A stretch of 34,364 nucleotides of DNA from NCBI RefSeq assembly GCF_002086675.1, contig NZ_MVIF01000064.1, forward strand, positions 1-34,364. The letters are read 5' to 3'. The first letter of the stretch is position 1. Every line of letters begins with the position of its first letter. Of the stretch, positions 1 to 7,321 are shown one piece after another. This DNA comes from Mycobacterium persicum (GTDB lineage Bacteria; Actinomycetota; Actinomycetes; Mycobacteriales; Mycobacteriaceae). Below the pieces are notes generated by a model. It was given only the letters and a program-made list of their open reading frames with translations. It searched no databases and was not told the origin of the DNA. The position numbers and the translations under genes were made by a program.

Positions 1-75
1 CTGGGCGAGGCGATGGTCGGCATCAACGTCGAACAGATCGCCCAGCCGCACCGGCTCGCCGAACGCGGCTGGTAA
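1..75 (+). CDS. C-terminal fragment of an unrecognised protein
   Basis: An open frame runs in from the left edge and stops at TAA (73-75). Only 24 residues are visible, beginning LGEAMVGINVEQIAQPHRLA and ending in ERGW. Codon use is normal for the window (GC-rich third positions), so I read it as the end of a real gene. It converges on the dihydrodipicolinate-reductase-like gene, with only 17 bases between the two stops. The fragment is too short to assign to a family. Confidence 0.5.
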   Translation: MGEAMVGINVEQIAQPHRLAERGW

Positions 76-92
76 GACGCCCCACGATCGGT

Positions 93-1181
93 CTACGTTG
101 TGAATCGACCGGCAAACCCGCGTAATGGAATGTCGGCGCTGGTGATCAGTCCGGGCCGCGCCGCGACGACCGACCTGATTGAGTTGAGCGCCGGCATTCC
201 GGTGACCGTCATGCCGATGGAGGCGAAGTTGTCCGGGTTGGACAAATCGATGCCGGGCTTCGGGAAGATCATGTGCTTGTTATAGACACACGGATCGCCC
301 TGGATCCGAGTGATGTAGCAGCCCTTGATCTTCCAGCTCGGGTCGGTGTGCGGAGTCATCTGCCACTCCAGGTGGGTCTCGACCCGCGCCACCCCGTCGA
401 CCAGGCCCCGGTATTTGATGTAACTGCCGCCCACCGAACCTTTCGGCAGCGTGTACCAGCCCAGGTCGACGTCTTTGGTGCAGGCTCCCAGTTCGTAACT
501 GAACGTCACCTCGTCAAGCGGCAGGTCGAAGCAGTCGGCCATCATCAGCACGCTGTCGGCGAAGACCCTGGTGTACTTTTCCAGCTTCGCCGGGATTTCC
601 GGGTCGTCGACCGGTTTGCCGTAGCCGACTTCGATCCAGGTCTCCTTGGAGTGATGGCAGGACACGTCGACGGACTCGATGGTGGTGATGTTCTCGATCT
701 CGGCGACGTCGGCCGAACACACCACCCCGAGGATGTGGTTCAGGCCAGGGTTCATGCCGGTGCCATAGAACGTCGCAGCACCCTTCTCGCAGGCCTCGGC
801 CAACAGCTGGGTCACCGGCCTGCCGGATGGATGCGGATGGTTATGGTCGCGGTGCCACCCGGTAATCCAGTCGGCGGTGGTGACGACATTGATCCCGGCC
901 GCGAGCACTTTCATGTACAGGTCCTCGTCGGGAAACACCCCATGGAAGGTCAGCACGTCCGGCTTGGCGGCGATGATGTCGTCGACGCTGCCGGTTGCCG
1001 TGACGCCGATGGGCCCGATACCGGCGAGTTCTCCGGCGTCGGCGCCGACCTTGTCGGGCGAGTAGCAATGAACTCCGACCAGTTCCAGGTCGGGCCGCGT
1101 CTGCAGTCGCCTGATCATCTCGCGACCGACATTGCCGGTGGCGACCTGGAAGACGCGGATCGGGCGAACCGGGGAATTCAT
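93..1181 (-). CDS. Dihydrodipicolinate reductase-like NAD(P)-binding protein
   Basis: Predicted cytosolic NAD(P)-dependent oxidoreductase of 362 residues. The N-terminus has a Rossmann fold with the nucleotide-binding turn ATGNVGREM at residues 14-22. The rest resembles the larger DapB-like actinobacterial proteins rather than true DapB, which is about 245-270 residues and makes tetrahydrodipicolinate. It is therefore unlikely to act in lysine synthesis, and its substrate is unknown. The start ATG overlaps the stop of the Rieske oxygenase gene by four bases (ATGA), so the two are translationally coupled and this is the last gene of a four-gene redox operon. A reasonable inference is that it oxidises or reduces an intermediate made by the upstream oxygenases. 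Family assignment is fairly sure; the role is not. Confidence 0.8.
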   Translation of the reverse strand: MNSPVRPIRVFQVATGNVGREMIRRLQTRPDLELVGVHCYSPDKVGADAGELAGIGPIGVTATGSVDDIIAAKPDVLTFHGVFPDEDLYMKVLAAGINVVTTADWITGWHRDHNHPHPSGRPVTQLLAEACEKGAATFYGTGMNPGLNHILGVVCSADVAEIENITTIESVDVSCHHSKETWIEVGYGKPVDDPEIPAKLEKYTRVFADSVLMMADCFDLPLDEVTFSYELGACTKDVDLGWYTLPKGSVGGSYIKYRGLVDGVARVETHLEWQMTPHTDPSWKIKGCYITRIQGDPCVYNKHMIFPKPGIDLSNPDNFASIGMTVTGMPALNSIRSVVAARPGLITSADIPLRGFAGRFTT

Positions 1182-2209
1182 TGGCGTCCCGCTGCCCGCG
1201 ATGCCGCATACCCGTCGGCGATGCTGCCGCCGCGACCGTCGGGATAGAACTGCTTGGCCCAGGTGCGAATTGCGGTGAAACCCTGGAACTCGTCGGGGGT
1301 CAAAGCGGGTCGGTCGGAATAGCGCTGGTGAGCCCAGATGTCGATGTCCTGCTCGAACTGCCGGATCACTTCCTGCCCGAACTCGCGCGCCTTGAGCTCG
1401 GCGCGGGCCGGATCCTTGCCGGCCGTCCGGCCGATGTAGACCATGAACCGGACATCGGAGGTGGATTCGTCCACCGGCGTGATCGCGGAGATGGTGCGGT
1501 TGTCGACCATGCCCCAGCTCTTGGTCACCGCAACTCCCAAGCCGCCATTGACGGCCTGTACGCCGCTGTTGACGTCCTCGATCTGCTGACCGTCGTCACC
1601 CTCGAAGGTGATGGTGAAGTCGACGAAGGAGACCGGGGCGGCGAAGTCGTGGCGGGTGAAGACCGGCACGATCGGGGTGTTGTGCACATACTTGAAATGC
1701 GCGAAATCCACCCCGTTTTCGAGCACGTACTGCGGATGGAGTTCCAGCGCCGGCCGGTACAACCGCTGCGGCGGGTAATAGTCCGCGGCAGCGCCCTCGC
1801 CGAAGCTGGCGAACACGTCCGGTGCGTCGAAGAACGGTTCGCGACCCTCGACGTCGTGCCAGATGTACACCGACTCGTTGCGCTCAACCACCGGATAAGT
1901 GGCGATGCGCCGCCCCCGGTTGGGCCGGTCCTGATACGGGATGCACACGTTGCGGCCCTGCTGACTCCACTGCCAGCCGTGGAAGGGACACTGCAGCACC
2001 TCGCCGACGACCTTGCCGCCGTAACCCAGGTGGGCGCCGAGGTGTTCGCAGTAGGCGTTCATCACGGTCAGGCGGCCGGACTCGGCGCGCCAGGCGACCA
2101 GCTCCTGGTCGAAGTACTTCATCCGGAGGACGTCACCGACGCCGATTTCGTCACACCAGGCGACCTGGAACCATCCGGTCGGCTTCATCGACAGCGGCGG
2201 GTTGGCCAT
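1178..2209 (-). CDS. KshA-like Rieske non-haem iron oxygenase
   Basis: Oxygenase component of a two-component Rieske system, 343 residues. The Rieske [2Fe-2S] motif is C54-x-H56 ... C74-x2-H77. The mononuclear iron site has D168, H171 and H176 (H-x4-H), and a later Asp in the QDIDIW segment is the likely third ligand. The C-terminal pattern of IW, DRPAL and QFYPDG resembles KshA, the 3-ketosteroid 9-alpha-hydroxylase oxygenase, so steroid-like or other hydrophobic ring substrates are possible. The start at 2209 is chosen because AAGGAGG (2219-2225) lies nine bases upstream; the longer open frame reaching 2443 runs over the end of the reductase gene in another frame. The flavin/[2Fe-2S] reductase encoded upstream is the obvious electron donor. 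The exact substrate cannot be told from sequence. Confidence 0.88.
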   Translation of the reverse strand: MANPPLSMKPTGWFQVAWCDEIGVGDVLRMKYFDQELVAWRAESGRLTVMNAYCEHLGAHLGYGGKVVGEVLQCPFHGWQWSQQGRNVCIPYQDRPNRGRRIATYPVVERNESVYIWHDVEGREPFFDAPDVFASFGEGAAADYYPPQRLYRPALELHPQYVLENGVDFAHFKYVHNTPIVPVFTRHDFAAPVSFVDFTITFEGDDGQQIEDVNSGVQAVNGGLGVAVTKSWGMVDNRTISAITPVDESTSDVRFMVYIGRTAGKDPARAELKAREFGQEVIRQFEQDIDIWAHQRYSDRPALTPDEFQGFTAIRTWAKQFYPDGRGGSIADGYAASRAAGRQ

Positions 2210-2268
2210 CTGAGCGGTCCTCCTTGGTACGAATGATAAGCGGCCCCGCCGGAAAAGCACAGTCCCCT

Positions 2269-3423
2269 CTACGAAAACTTGACGTGCCGCGCCCTCAGCC
2301 GTCGATGACCACCCGGCGGCTCTTCGCCCGGGACACACACACACACCAGCATCTCGTCGTCGGCTTCCGCTGCGCGGCCGCGGTGATCCACTTGTCCGGC
2401 AAGGACTTTCACCTTGCACGTGCCGCAGAAACCCTGCTGGCACGAGTACGCGGTGGTCGGATCGCTGTCGCGCATGACGTCCAGCGCCGTCCGGTTCGCC
2501 GGAACGGTCAGCACTCTCCCCGACCGCCCGAGTTCCAGCTCGAATGGAATTCCGTCGACAACCGGCGGCGGGCTGAACCGCTCATAGTGCAGCGGTGCGT
2601 GGGCATGCCGGGCGCGGGCCGCGCGCACCGCCTCCAGCATGGGAGTTGGCCCACACACGTAAACGGCGGTCCTCGGCCCGGCACCGTCCAGGAGGTCGTC
2701 GACCGAGGGGCAGCGGCCGCGCTCGTCGTCGGCCCACACCGTCACCCGCTCCGGCGCCACCGACACGACCTCACCGAGCAGCGGCATCTGGTCTCGGCTT
2801 CGGCCGGCATAGACGGCCCGCCAAGGGGTTCCGCGCTGCTGAGCCGCCTGGATCATCGGCAGGATCGGTGTCACTCCGATGCCGCCGATCACGAAAAGCA
2901 GGTCGGGCTCGGCCGTTCCGAGATGGAACGCGTTGTGAGGCCCTTCGAAAACCAGCGGGTCACCCACGTCGTAGGCCTCGTGCATCTCTACCGAACCACC
3001 GCCACCGTCGGCGATGCGCCGGATTGCGATGCGGTAGTCCGTGCGACGCCCGGGCCGCCCGCACAGCGAATACTGCCGGCGCCGGCCCGAGGGCAGGTGC
3101 ACGTCAATGTGAGCGCCGGGCGTCCAGGACGGCAGCAATCCGCCGTCCGGGTCGGCCAGGGTCAGCGCCACCACGTCGGGTGCCACGAGTTCGCGTCCGA
3201 CGACGGTCGCCAGATGTGTCCGTCGCACCGGGCTGACCCGCGACGGGTCCCATCGCGAGGCCGACGCGAATCCGCCGAACAGCGTGCGGACACCCCACAA
3301 CGCAGTGGCAAAGCGGTCCCGCCGGCCACCGTCGTACAAATCCGTGGGTCGACTCGCCCAAATGCCTTCCGCCACAATGGAATTTGACTGCGCACGGATC
3401 CGATTCACCGCCGGGTCCACCAT
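2269..3423 (-). CDS. Phthalate-dioxygenase-reductase-type flavin/[2Fe-2S] oxidoreductase with frameshifted C-terminus
   Basis: Electron-transfer reductase, 384 residues as read; it probably corresponds to Rv2776c. The order is flavin domain (RQYS at 116-119), NAD(P) domain (GGIGVTP 180-186, CGPTPM 257-262) and a C-terminal plant-type ferredoxin domain with C328, C333, C336 and C361. It would pass electrons from NAD(P)H to the oxygenases encoded beside it. After C361 the reading frame crosses a (GT)7 tract and becomes atypical, ending in RARHVKFS. In the frame that one extra GT or two fewer would give, the sequence reads SRAKSRRVVIDG and stops at 2295, which is the usual end of this family. 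All four cluster ligands precede the shift. The ATG at 3423 lies four bases after the upstream stop; GTG at 3420 is an alternative. The longer frame to 3612 overlaps the upstream gene and is rejected. Confidence 0.82.
   Translation of the reverse strand: MVDPAVNRIRAQSNSIVAEGIWASRPTDLYDGGRRDRFATALWGVRTLFGGFASASRWDPSRVSPVRRTHLATVVGRELVAPDVVALTLADPDGGLLPSWTPGAHIDVHLPSGRRRQYSLCGRPGRRTDYRIAIRRIADGGGGSVEMHEAYDVGDPLVFEGPHNAFHLGTAEPDLLFVIGGIGVTPILPMIQAAQQRGTPWRAVYAGRSRDQMPLLGEVVSVAPERVTVWADDERGRCPSVDDLLDGAGPRTAVYVCGPTPMLEAVRAARARHAHAPLHYERFSPPPVVDGIPFELELGRSGRVLTVPANRTALDVMRDSDPTTAYSCQQGFCGTCKVKVLAGQVDHRGRAAEADDEMLVCVCVPGEEPPGGHRRLRARHVKFS
2333..2346. repeat. (AC)7 dinucleotide tract inside the reductase gene
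   Basis: Seven AC units on the plus strand, GT on the coding strand, lie exactly where the reductase reading frame leaves the family-typical C-terminus. Such tracts are prone to slipped-strand length change, and also to sequencing error. Confidence 0.9.
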
Positions 3424-3427
3424 CGGG

Positions 3428-4345
3428 TCAGTACGACGCCCGGGCGGCGGGTGACACGGCCAGGTAATCGACCGCCCTCTCCAGGCCGCCCAGCTGCGAC
3501 GGGTGAAAACCCGGCCGGTAGTAGCGGCCGACGACCCGCAGTAATCGCCACGGGCCCGGCAGCAATCCCCGGCGCGCCGCATCGAGGTAGTCGCGCCAAC
3601 GTGGCCTGACACCCGGCGGCAGGTAGGGATCCACCGAGTACATGAACCGCACTCCGCGGATCCACAACAGCAACAGCACCGGGGTGACGGCCAGCTGGGC
3701 GCGCACCTGCCGCCAGTATCCGGCGCGCAGATGCTTCATGGTGTCGAAGGCCACCGCCTTGTGCTCGACCTCTTCTGCGCCATGCCACCGGAGCATGTCC
3801 AGCATCACCGGATCAGCGCCGACGGCGTCGAGCTGCGGGGAGTTCAAGACCCATTCGCCCAAGACGGCCGTGTAGTGCTCGATCGCCGAGATGAACGAGA
3901 CCTGCTCCAGCAACCAATTGTGCTGTCTGCGTAGGCTTTTCCGGGGATTGTCGGCCAACAGCTTCTGGAACAGCCAGCTGATCTGGTCGGTGAACGGCGT
4001 CACGTCCACGCCTCGGGCATCGAAGTGGGCCAACACGCCGGAATGTGCCTGCGAATGCATCGCCTCTTGCCCGATGAATCCCTGTACGTCCCGCCGCAGT
4101 TGATCGTCTTTGATCAGCGGCAGCGTCTTCTTGAACACTTTGACGAAGAACTCCTCGCCGGCCGGCAGCAGCAGGTGCAGGACATTCATGAAGTGCGTGG
4201 CCAACGGTTCGTTCGGCACATAGTGAAACGGCAAACGCGCCCAGTCGAACTCGACGTCGCGTGCCTCGAGGACGAGATGCTCGTGGTCGGCGCGAACCGG
4301 CTTGGCGCAGTGCAACCCCGCTGCCTGCTCATCGACGGTGAACAT
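3428..4345 (-). CDS. PF10118-type 'metal-dependent hydrolase' with di-iron oxygenase-like motifs
   Basis: A 305-residue cytosolic, mostly helical protein resembling the family named predicted metal-dependent hydrolase (PF10118); probably the Rv2777c counterpart. Its acidic and histidine residues fall in a ferritin-like di-iron order: E64/E65, E94-x2-H97, E156 (followed by H157), E192-x2-H195. That spacing is what four-helix-bundle oxidases and desaturases use, so a di-iron oxygenase role is at least as likely as hydrolysis. A hydrophobic stretch around 219-229 could contact membrane or lipid. The gene is first in the operon, directly before the reductase (four bases apart), which fits a need for electrons. 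AAGGGGG lies about seven bases before the ATG, and a good -10 element (TATACT) lies about 70 bases upstream. Family is likely; the reaction is inference. Confidence 0.78.
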   Translation of the reverse strand: MFTVDEQAAGLHCAKPVRADHEHLVLEARDVEFDWARLPFHYVPNEPLATHFMNVLHLLLPAGEEFFVKVFKKTLPLIKDDQLRRDVQGFIGQEAMHSQAHSGVLAHFDARGVDVTPFTDQISWLFQKLLADNPRKSLRRQHNWLLEQVSFISAIEHYTAVLGEWVLNSPQLDAVGADPVMLDMLRWHGAEEVEHKAVAFDTMKHLRAGYWRQVRAQLAVTPVLLLLWIRGVRFMYSVDPYLPPGVRPRWRDYLDAARRGLLPGPWRLLRVVGRYYRPGFHPSQLGGLERAVDYLAVSPAARASY

Positions 4346-4413
4346 CAGGCCCCCTTGCCTCGCCGTTTACATCAGCACCGAAATGTCATCCTCGTGGACA
4401 CCATGTGCCGGTA

Positions 4414-4419
4414 AGTATA
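4414..4419 (-). promoter_or_regulatory. Candidate -10 element of the redox operon
   Basis: TATACT on the minus strand is close to the TATAAT consensus and sits in the 87-bp gap before the PF10118 gene. It would start transcription about 60 bases before that ATG. No convincing -35 hexamer is seen. Confidence 0.4.
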
Positions 4420-4432
4420 GGCGTCGCGTCGG

Positions 4433-4894
4433 CTACTCGGCCTCAGCCCGTTGCTTCAGGCGCCGCAGGGTCAGCTGGATGTGCTCGGCGTTTGCCGCCG
4501 CCCGATCCCCAACCCCGGTTGCCATGCCGGCGATCTTGCGAAACCAGCGCGGCCGCCGGTCCCAGGTGCTCTCGGTAACCCGGCAGCCGCCGCCGGACGC
4601 GACGATGTCGTATTGCCACCGCGCCACCGGAATGACGGCACTGCGCACGTCGAATGCGAAGGTGCGGCCCGGCTCGGCGTCGGTAACGGTGCACGTCGTG
4701 TGCCATCGACGGCCGCCATTTTCGTTGTGGCCGACGAACACGGCGCCTTTGCGGACTCCGTCGCCCTTGCGCAATTTCATCGACACCGCCTCCTCGGCCA
4801 GCGAGGCCAGTGTCGGCAGATCGGTGATCAGCCCATACACCCGCTGCGGACTGGCATTGATCTGGACAGTGGCCGACACCGAAGGCTCAGTCAT
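4433..4894 (-). CDS. SRPBCC (START-like) family protein
   Basis: A 153-residue protein of the polyketide-cyclase/START-like fold, probably equivalent to Rv2778c. The opening pattern TVQINASPQRVYGLITDLPT is the usual first strand and helix of SRPBCC proteins, and the region around WQYDIVASGGGCRVTES matches the later strands of the cavity. Such proteins bind hydrophobic ligands; no catalytic residue can be named. I start at ATG 4894 (MTEPSV) rather than 4930, because the family alignment begins just after it. It lies upstream of the redox operon on the same strand, but 87 bp with a promoter-like element separates them, so co-transcription is uncertain. In M. tuberculosis, from memory, Rv2779c and ald follow; neither is present here. 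Confidence 0.8.
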   Translation of the reverse strand: MTEPSVSATVQINASPQRVYGLITDLPTLASLAEEAVSMKLRKGDGVRKGAVFVGHNENGGRRWHTTCTVTDAEPGRTFAFDVRSAVIPVARWQYDIVASGGGCRVTESTWDRRPRWFRKIAGMATGVGDRAAANAEHIQLTLRRLKQRAEAE

Positions 4895-4965
4895 TGGCTG
4901 ATCATAGCCAGCCCGAAGCACCGGCAGCACTACCCGCTACGCGCGCAACCTGTTACGTGCTAGCG

Positions 4966-6000
4966 CTACAGCATCCGCAAGTCGGGAGCCAACGATGCGA
5001 CGATGTCGGCCGCCGGGCCCGGGCGGGCCTGCCGGTAAGCCGTTCCCGCCCAGAGGTTGGTCCCGTGCGGGTCGTCCGCCGCGACCGCTGCCGCGCGTAT
5101 CGGCTTGGTCATCTGATTGACCTCGGGATAGCCCAGTGGCGCGACGCGATCGAGCAGTCGGGTGAAGTTGTTCGCCAGCCCGCGGGCGTAGCGGCCGGAA
5201 AATGCCCGGGTGACCAGGGTGGAGTCGAACTCCGGGTTCTTCAGCGCAACCCGGTGCGCCGGGTTGGTCCCCGCTTCGTCGGTGAGCATCAGCGCGGTAC
5301 CGACCTGGGCGGCGACCGCTCCCCTGCGCAGGACGGCCGCGACGTCCTCGGCGGTGCCCAGGCCGCCCGCGGCGATCAGCGGCACCTCGTGTGCGCTGCC
5401 GATCCGGTCGAGCAGCTGGTGCAACGACTCCTCGCCCGGTTCCATGTCCGGTGCGAACGTGCCGCGATGCCCGCCGGCGCCCGGGCCCTGGACCACCAGG
5501 CTGTCGGCGCCGGCCGCGATGGCCACCCCGGCTTCATAGGGCGACGTCACGGTGACCGACACCAGCAATCCCAGCGCGCTCAGCCGGCGAATGACGTCCG
5601 GCGGCGGCGCGCCGAACGTGAAGGACACCACCTCCGGTCGCACATCGGCCACCACTTCGAGTTTGCGATGCCAGTCGTCGTCGTCACCGTGGATCGGCTG
5701 GCCGACCTCACAGCGGTAGTACTCGGCGACCTCTTCGAGCTCTTCTGCGTAGTACTCCAGCTGCATCCAGTCGGCGACGCTGGGCTGGGGCACAAACAGG
5801 TTCGCCCCGATCGGGCCGGTGGTGGCGGCACGCGCGGCGGCGATGTCGTCAGCAAACTTGTCCGCGCTGACGTAGCCGCCGGCGACGAAGCCCAGCCCGC
5901 CCGCATTCGACACCGCCGCGGCCAGGGCCGGTGTACCCGGCCCGCCGGCCATCGGCGCACCAACGATGGGTACCGCGATGTCCCAGAAGCCCAGCACCAT
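4966..6000 (-). CDS. Nitronate monooxygenase-like FMN protein
   Basis: A 344-residue TIM-barrel flavoprotein of the nitronate monooxygenase/2-nitropropane dioxygenase family, corresponding to Rv2781c. Visible features are the N-terminal PIVGAPMAGG segment, the phosphate-binding GPGAGGHRG at 172-180 with the family histidine H178, and a second glycine-rich FMN segment (IAAGGLGTAEDV). Members oxidise propionate 3-nitronate or other nitronates, and some act as enoyl reductases in other pathways, so the true substrate is open. The ATG at 6000 is four bases after the pepR stop, so gpsI, pepR and this gene form one transcription unit. The 71-bp region downstream, before the SRPBCC gene, contains no gene. 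Confidence 0.87.
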   Translation of the reverse strand: MVLGFWDIAVPIVGAPMAGGPGTPALAAAVSNAGGLGFVAGGYVSADKFADDIAAARAATTGPIGANLFVPQPSVADWMQLEYYAEELEEVAEYYRCEVGQPIHGDDDDWHRKLEVVADVRPEVVSFTFGAPPPDVIRRLSALGLLVSVTVTSPYEAGVAIAAGADSLVVQGPGAGGHRGTFAPDMEPGEESLHQLLDRIGSAHEVPLIAAGGLGTAEDVAAVLRRGAVAAQVGTALMLTDEAGTNPAHRVALKNPEFDSTLVTRAFSGRYARGLANNFTRLLDRVAPLGYPEVNQMTKPIRAAAVAADDPHGTNLWAGTAYRQARPGPAADIVASLAPDLRML

Positions 6001-6004
6001 CGGG

Positions 6005-7321
6005 TTAATTTACCATCGCTCGAAGTTGTTGCGGCAGCTGTCGTTTCGAGCCGTAGGGACCCAGAACGGCAGCGCCGTAGCGTTTGCCCAGCAGCCGGCG
6101 GGCCACCATGTTGACCTCCTCGACGGTGACCCGCTCGATGTGCTGCAGGGTGTGCTCTATGCTGCGGTGCTTGCCGTAGTTCAATTCGCTGCGACCAATG
6201 CGGCTCATCCGTGAACTGGAATCCTCCAGGCCCAGCACCAGGCCGCCGCGTAACGAACCCTTGGCGATCCGGCATTCCGCCTCGGTGATGCCGTCACGTG
6301 CCACCGATTCCAGCACCTCGGCGGTCACTCGCATCACCTCGGCGAAACGTTCGGGCAGGCAGGCCGCATACACCGACAGTGCGCCACTGTCGGCGAAAAT
6401 GTCCAGCGCAGAGTAGACCGAGTAGGCCAACCCGCGGGCCTCGCGGACCTCCTGGAACAGCCGCGAGCTCAGGCCGCCGCCCAACGCGGTGTGCAGCACC
6501 GACAGCGCCCAGCGATGCTGCCAGCCGCGTCCAGGCGTGCGGATGCCCAGCGAGACGTGCGTCTGTTCGGCGTCGCGCTCGGCCAGCGTCAACCCGGGCA
6601 TCCCGTTCACCCGGCCGGCACCCTTGCGTGGTGCGACGGGCCGGCGCCCGCGGACCAACCGCGGCCCGAAGTGCTCCCGCACCAATGCGACCACCTCGTC
6701 GTGATCGACGTTGCCGGCCGCCGCGAGGACCATTCGCTCCGGTGTGTAGCGCCGCACGTGAAACGACTGGAGTTGGGCTCTGGTCATCGCCGATACGGAT
6801 TGGGCGGTGCCGATCACCGGCCGGCCCACCGGGTGGTCGCCGAACAACGCCGAGAGGAACAGGTCGGCCAGCGCGTCCTCGGGATCGTCGTCGCGCATCG
6901 CGATCTCTTCGAGGACGACGTCGCGTTCCAGCTCGACATCGTCGGCGGCGCAACGCCCGTTGAGTACCACATCGGAGACCAGATCCATGGCCAGCGACAG
7001 GTCAGAGTCGAGCACATGGGCGTAGTAGCAGGTGTGCTCCTTGGCGGTGAACGCGTTCAGTTCGCCACCGACGGCGTCCATTGCCTGCGCGATGTCGACG
7101 GCGGTGCGGGTGGGTGTCGACTTGAACAGCAGGTGTTCGAGGAAGTGCGCGGCGCCGGCCACCGTGGTGCCCTCGTCGCGCGATCCCACGCCGATCCAGA
7201 GCCCGACCGAGGCCGAACGCACCGCCGGCAGGTATTCGGTAACGACGCGCAGACCGCCCGGCAGTGTCGTGCGGCGCACTGCCTGGGCCGCCGCTGGCTC
7301 AGCTGCTGGCCGTCGCGGCAT
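6005..7321 (-). CDS. pepR: M16 family zinc protease PepR
   Basis: Zinc metallopeptidase of the pitrilysin/mitochondrial-processing-peptidase type, 438 residues, matching M. tuberculosis Rv2782c. The inverted zinc motif is H59-F-L-E62-H63, with E140 as the third ligand (about 76 residues on). The C-terminal half has the substrate-contact segment GGGLSSRLFQEVREARGLAYSVYS (about 287-310). No signal peptide is seen, so a cytosolic role in peptide processing is likely. The start at 7321 (MPRRPAAE) matches the known protein; the longer frame to 7540 lies inside gpsI. The gene overlaps the 3' end of gpsI by 23 bases, which implies coupled expression. Confidence 0.93.
   Translation of the reverse strand: MPRRPAAEPAAAQAVRRTTLPGGLRVVTEYLPAVRSASVGLWIGVGSRDEGTTVAGAAHFLEHLLFKSTPTRTAVDIAQAMDAVGGELNAFTAKEHTCYYAHVLDSDLSLAMDLVSDVVLNGRCAADDVELERDVVLEEIAMRDDDPEDALADLFLSALFGDHPVGRPVIGTAQSVSAMTRAQLQSFHVRRYTPERMVLAAAGNVDHDEVVALVREHFGPRLVRGRRPVAPRKGAGRVNGMPGLTLAERDAEQTHVSLGIRTPGRGWQHRWALSVLHTALGGGLSSRLFQEVREARGLAYSVYSALDIFADSGALSVYAACLPERFAEVMRVTAEVLESVARDGITEAECRIAKGSLRGGLVLGLEDSSSRMSRIGRSELNYGKHRSIEHTLQHIERVTVEEVNMVARRLLGKRYGAAVLGPYGSKRQLPQQLRAMVN

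Noticed and set aside
1822..3387. 521-residue plus-strand open frame opposite the reductase and Rieske genes
   Set aside because: It is antisense to genes with full family motifs, is Arg-rich and has no recognisable domain; a GC-rich shadow frame.
7082..7298. Possible internal repeat or second start in the pepR-gpsI overlap
   Set aside because: The 23-bp overlap is explained by the two well-supported genes.
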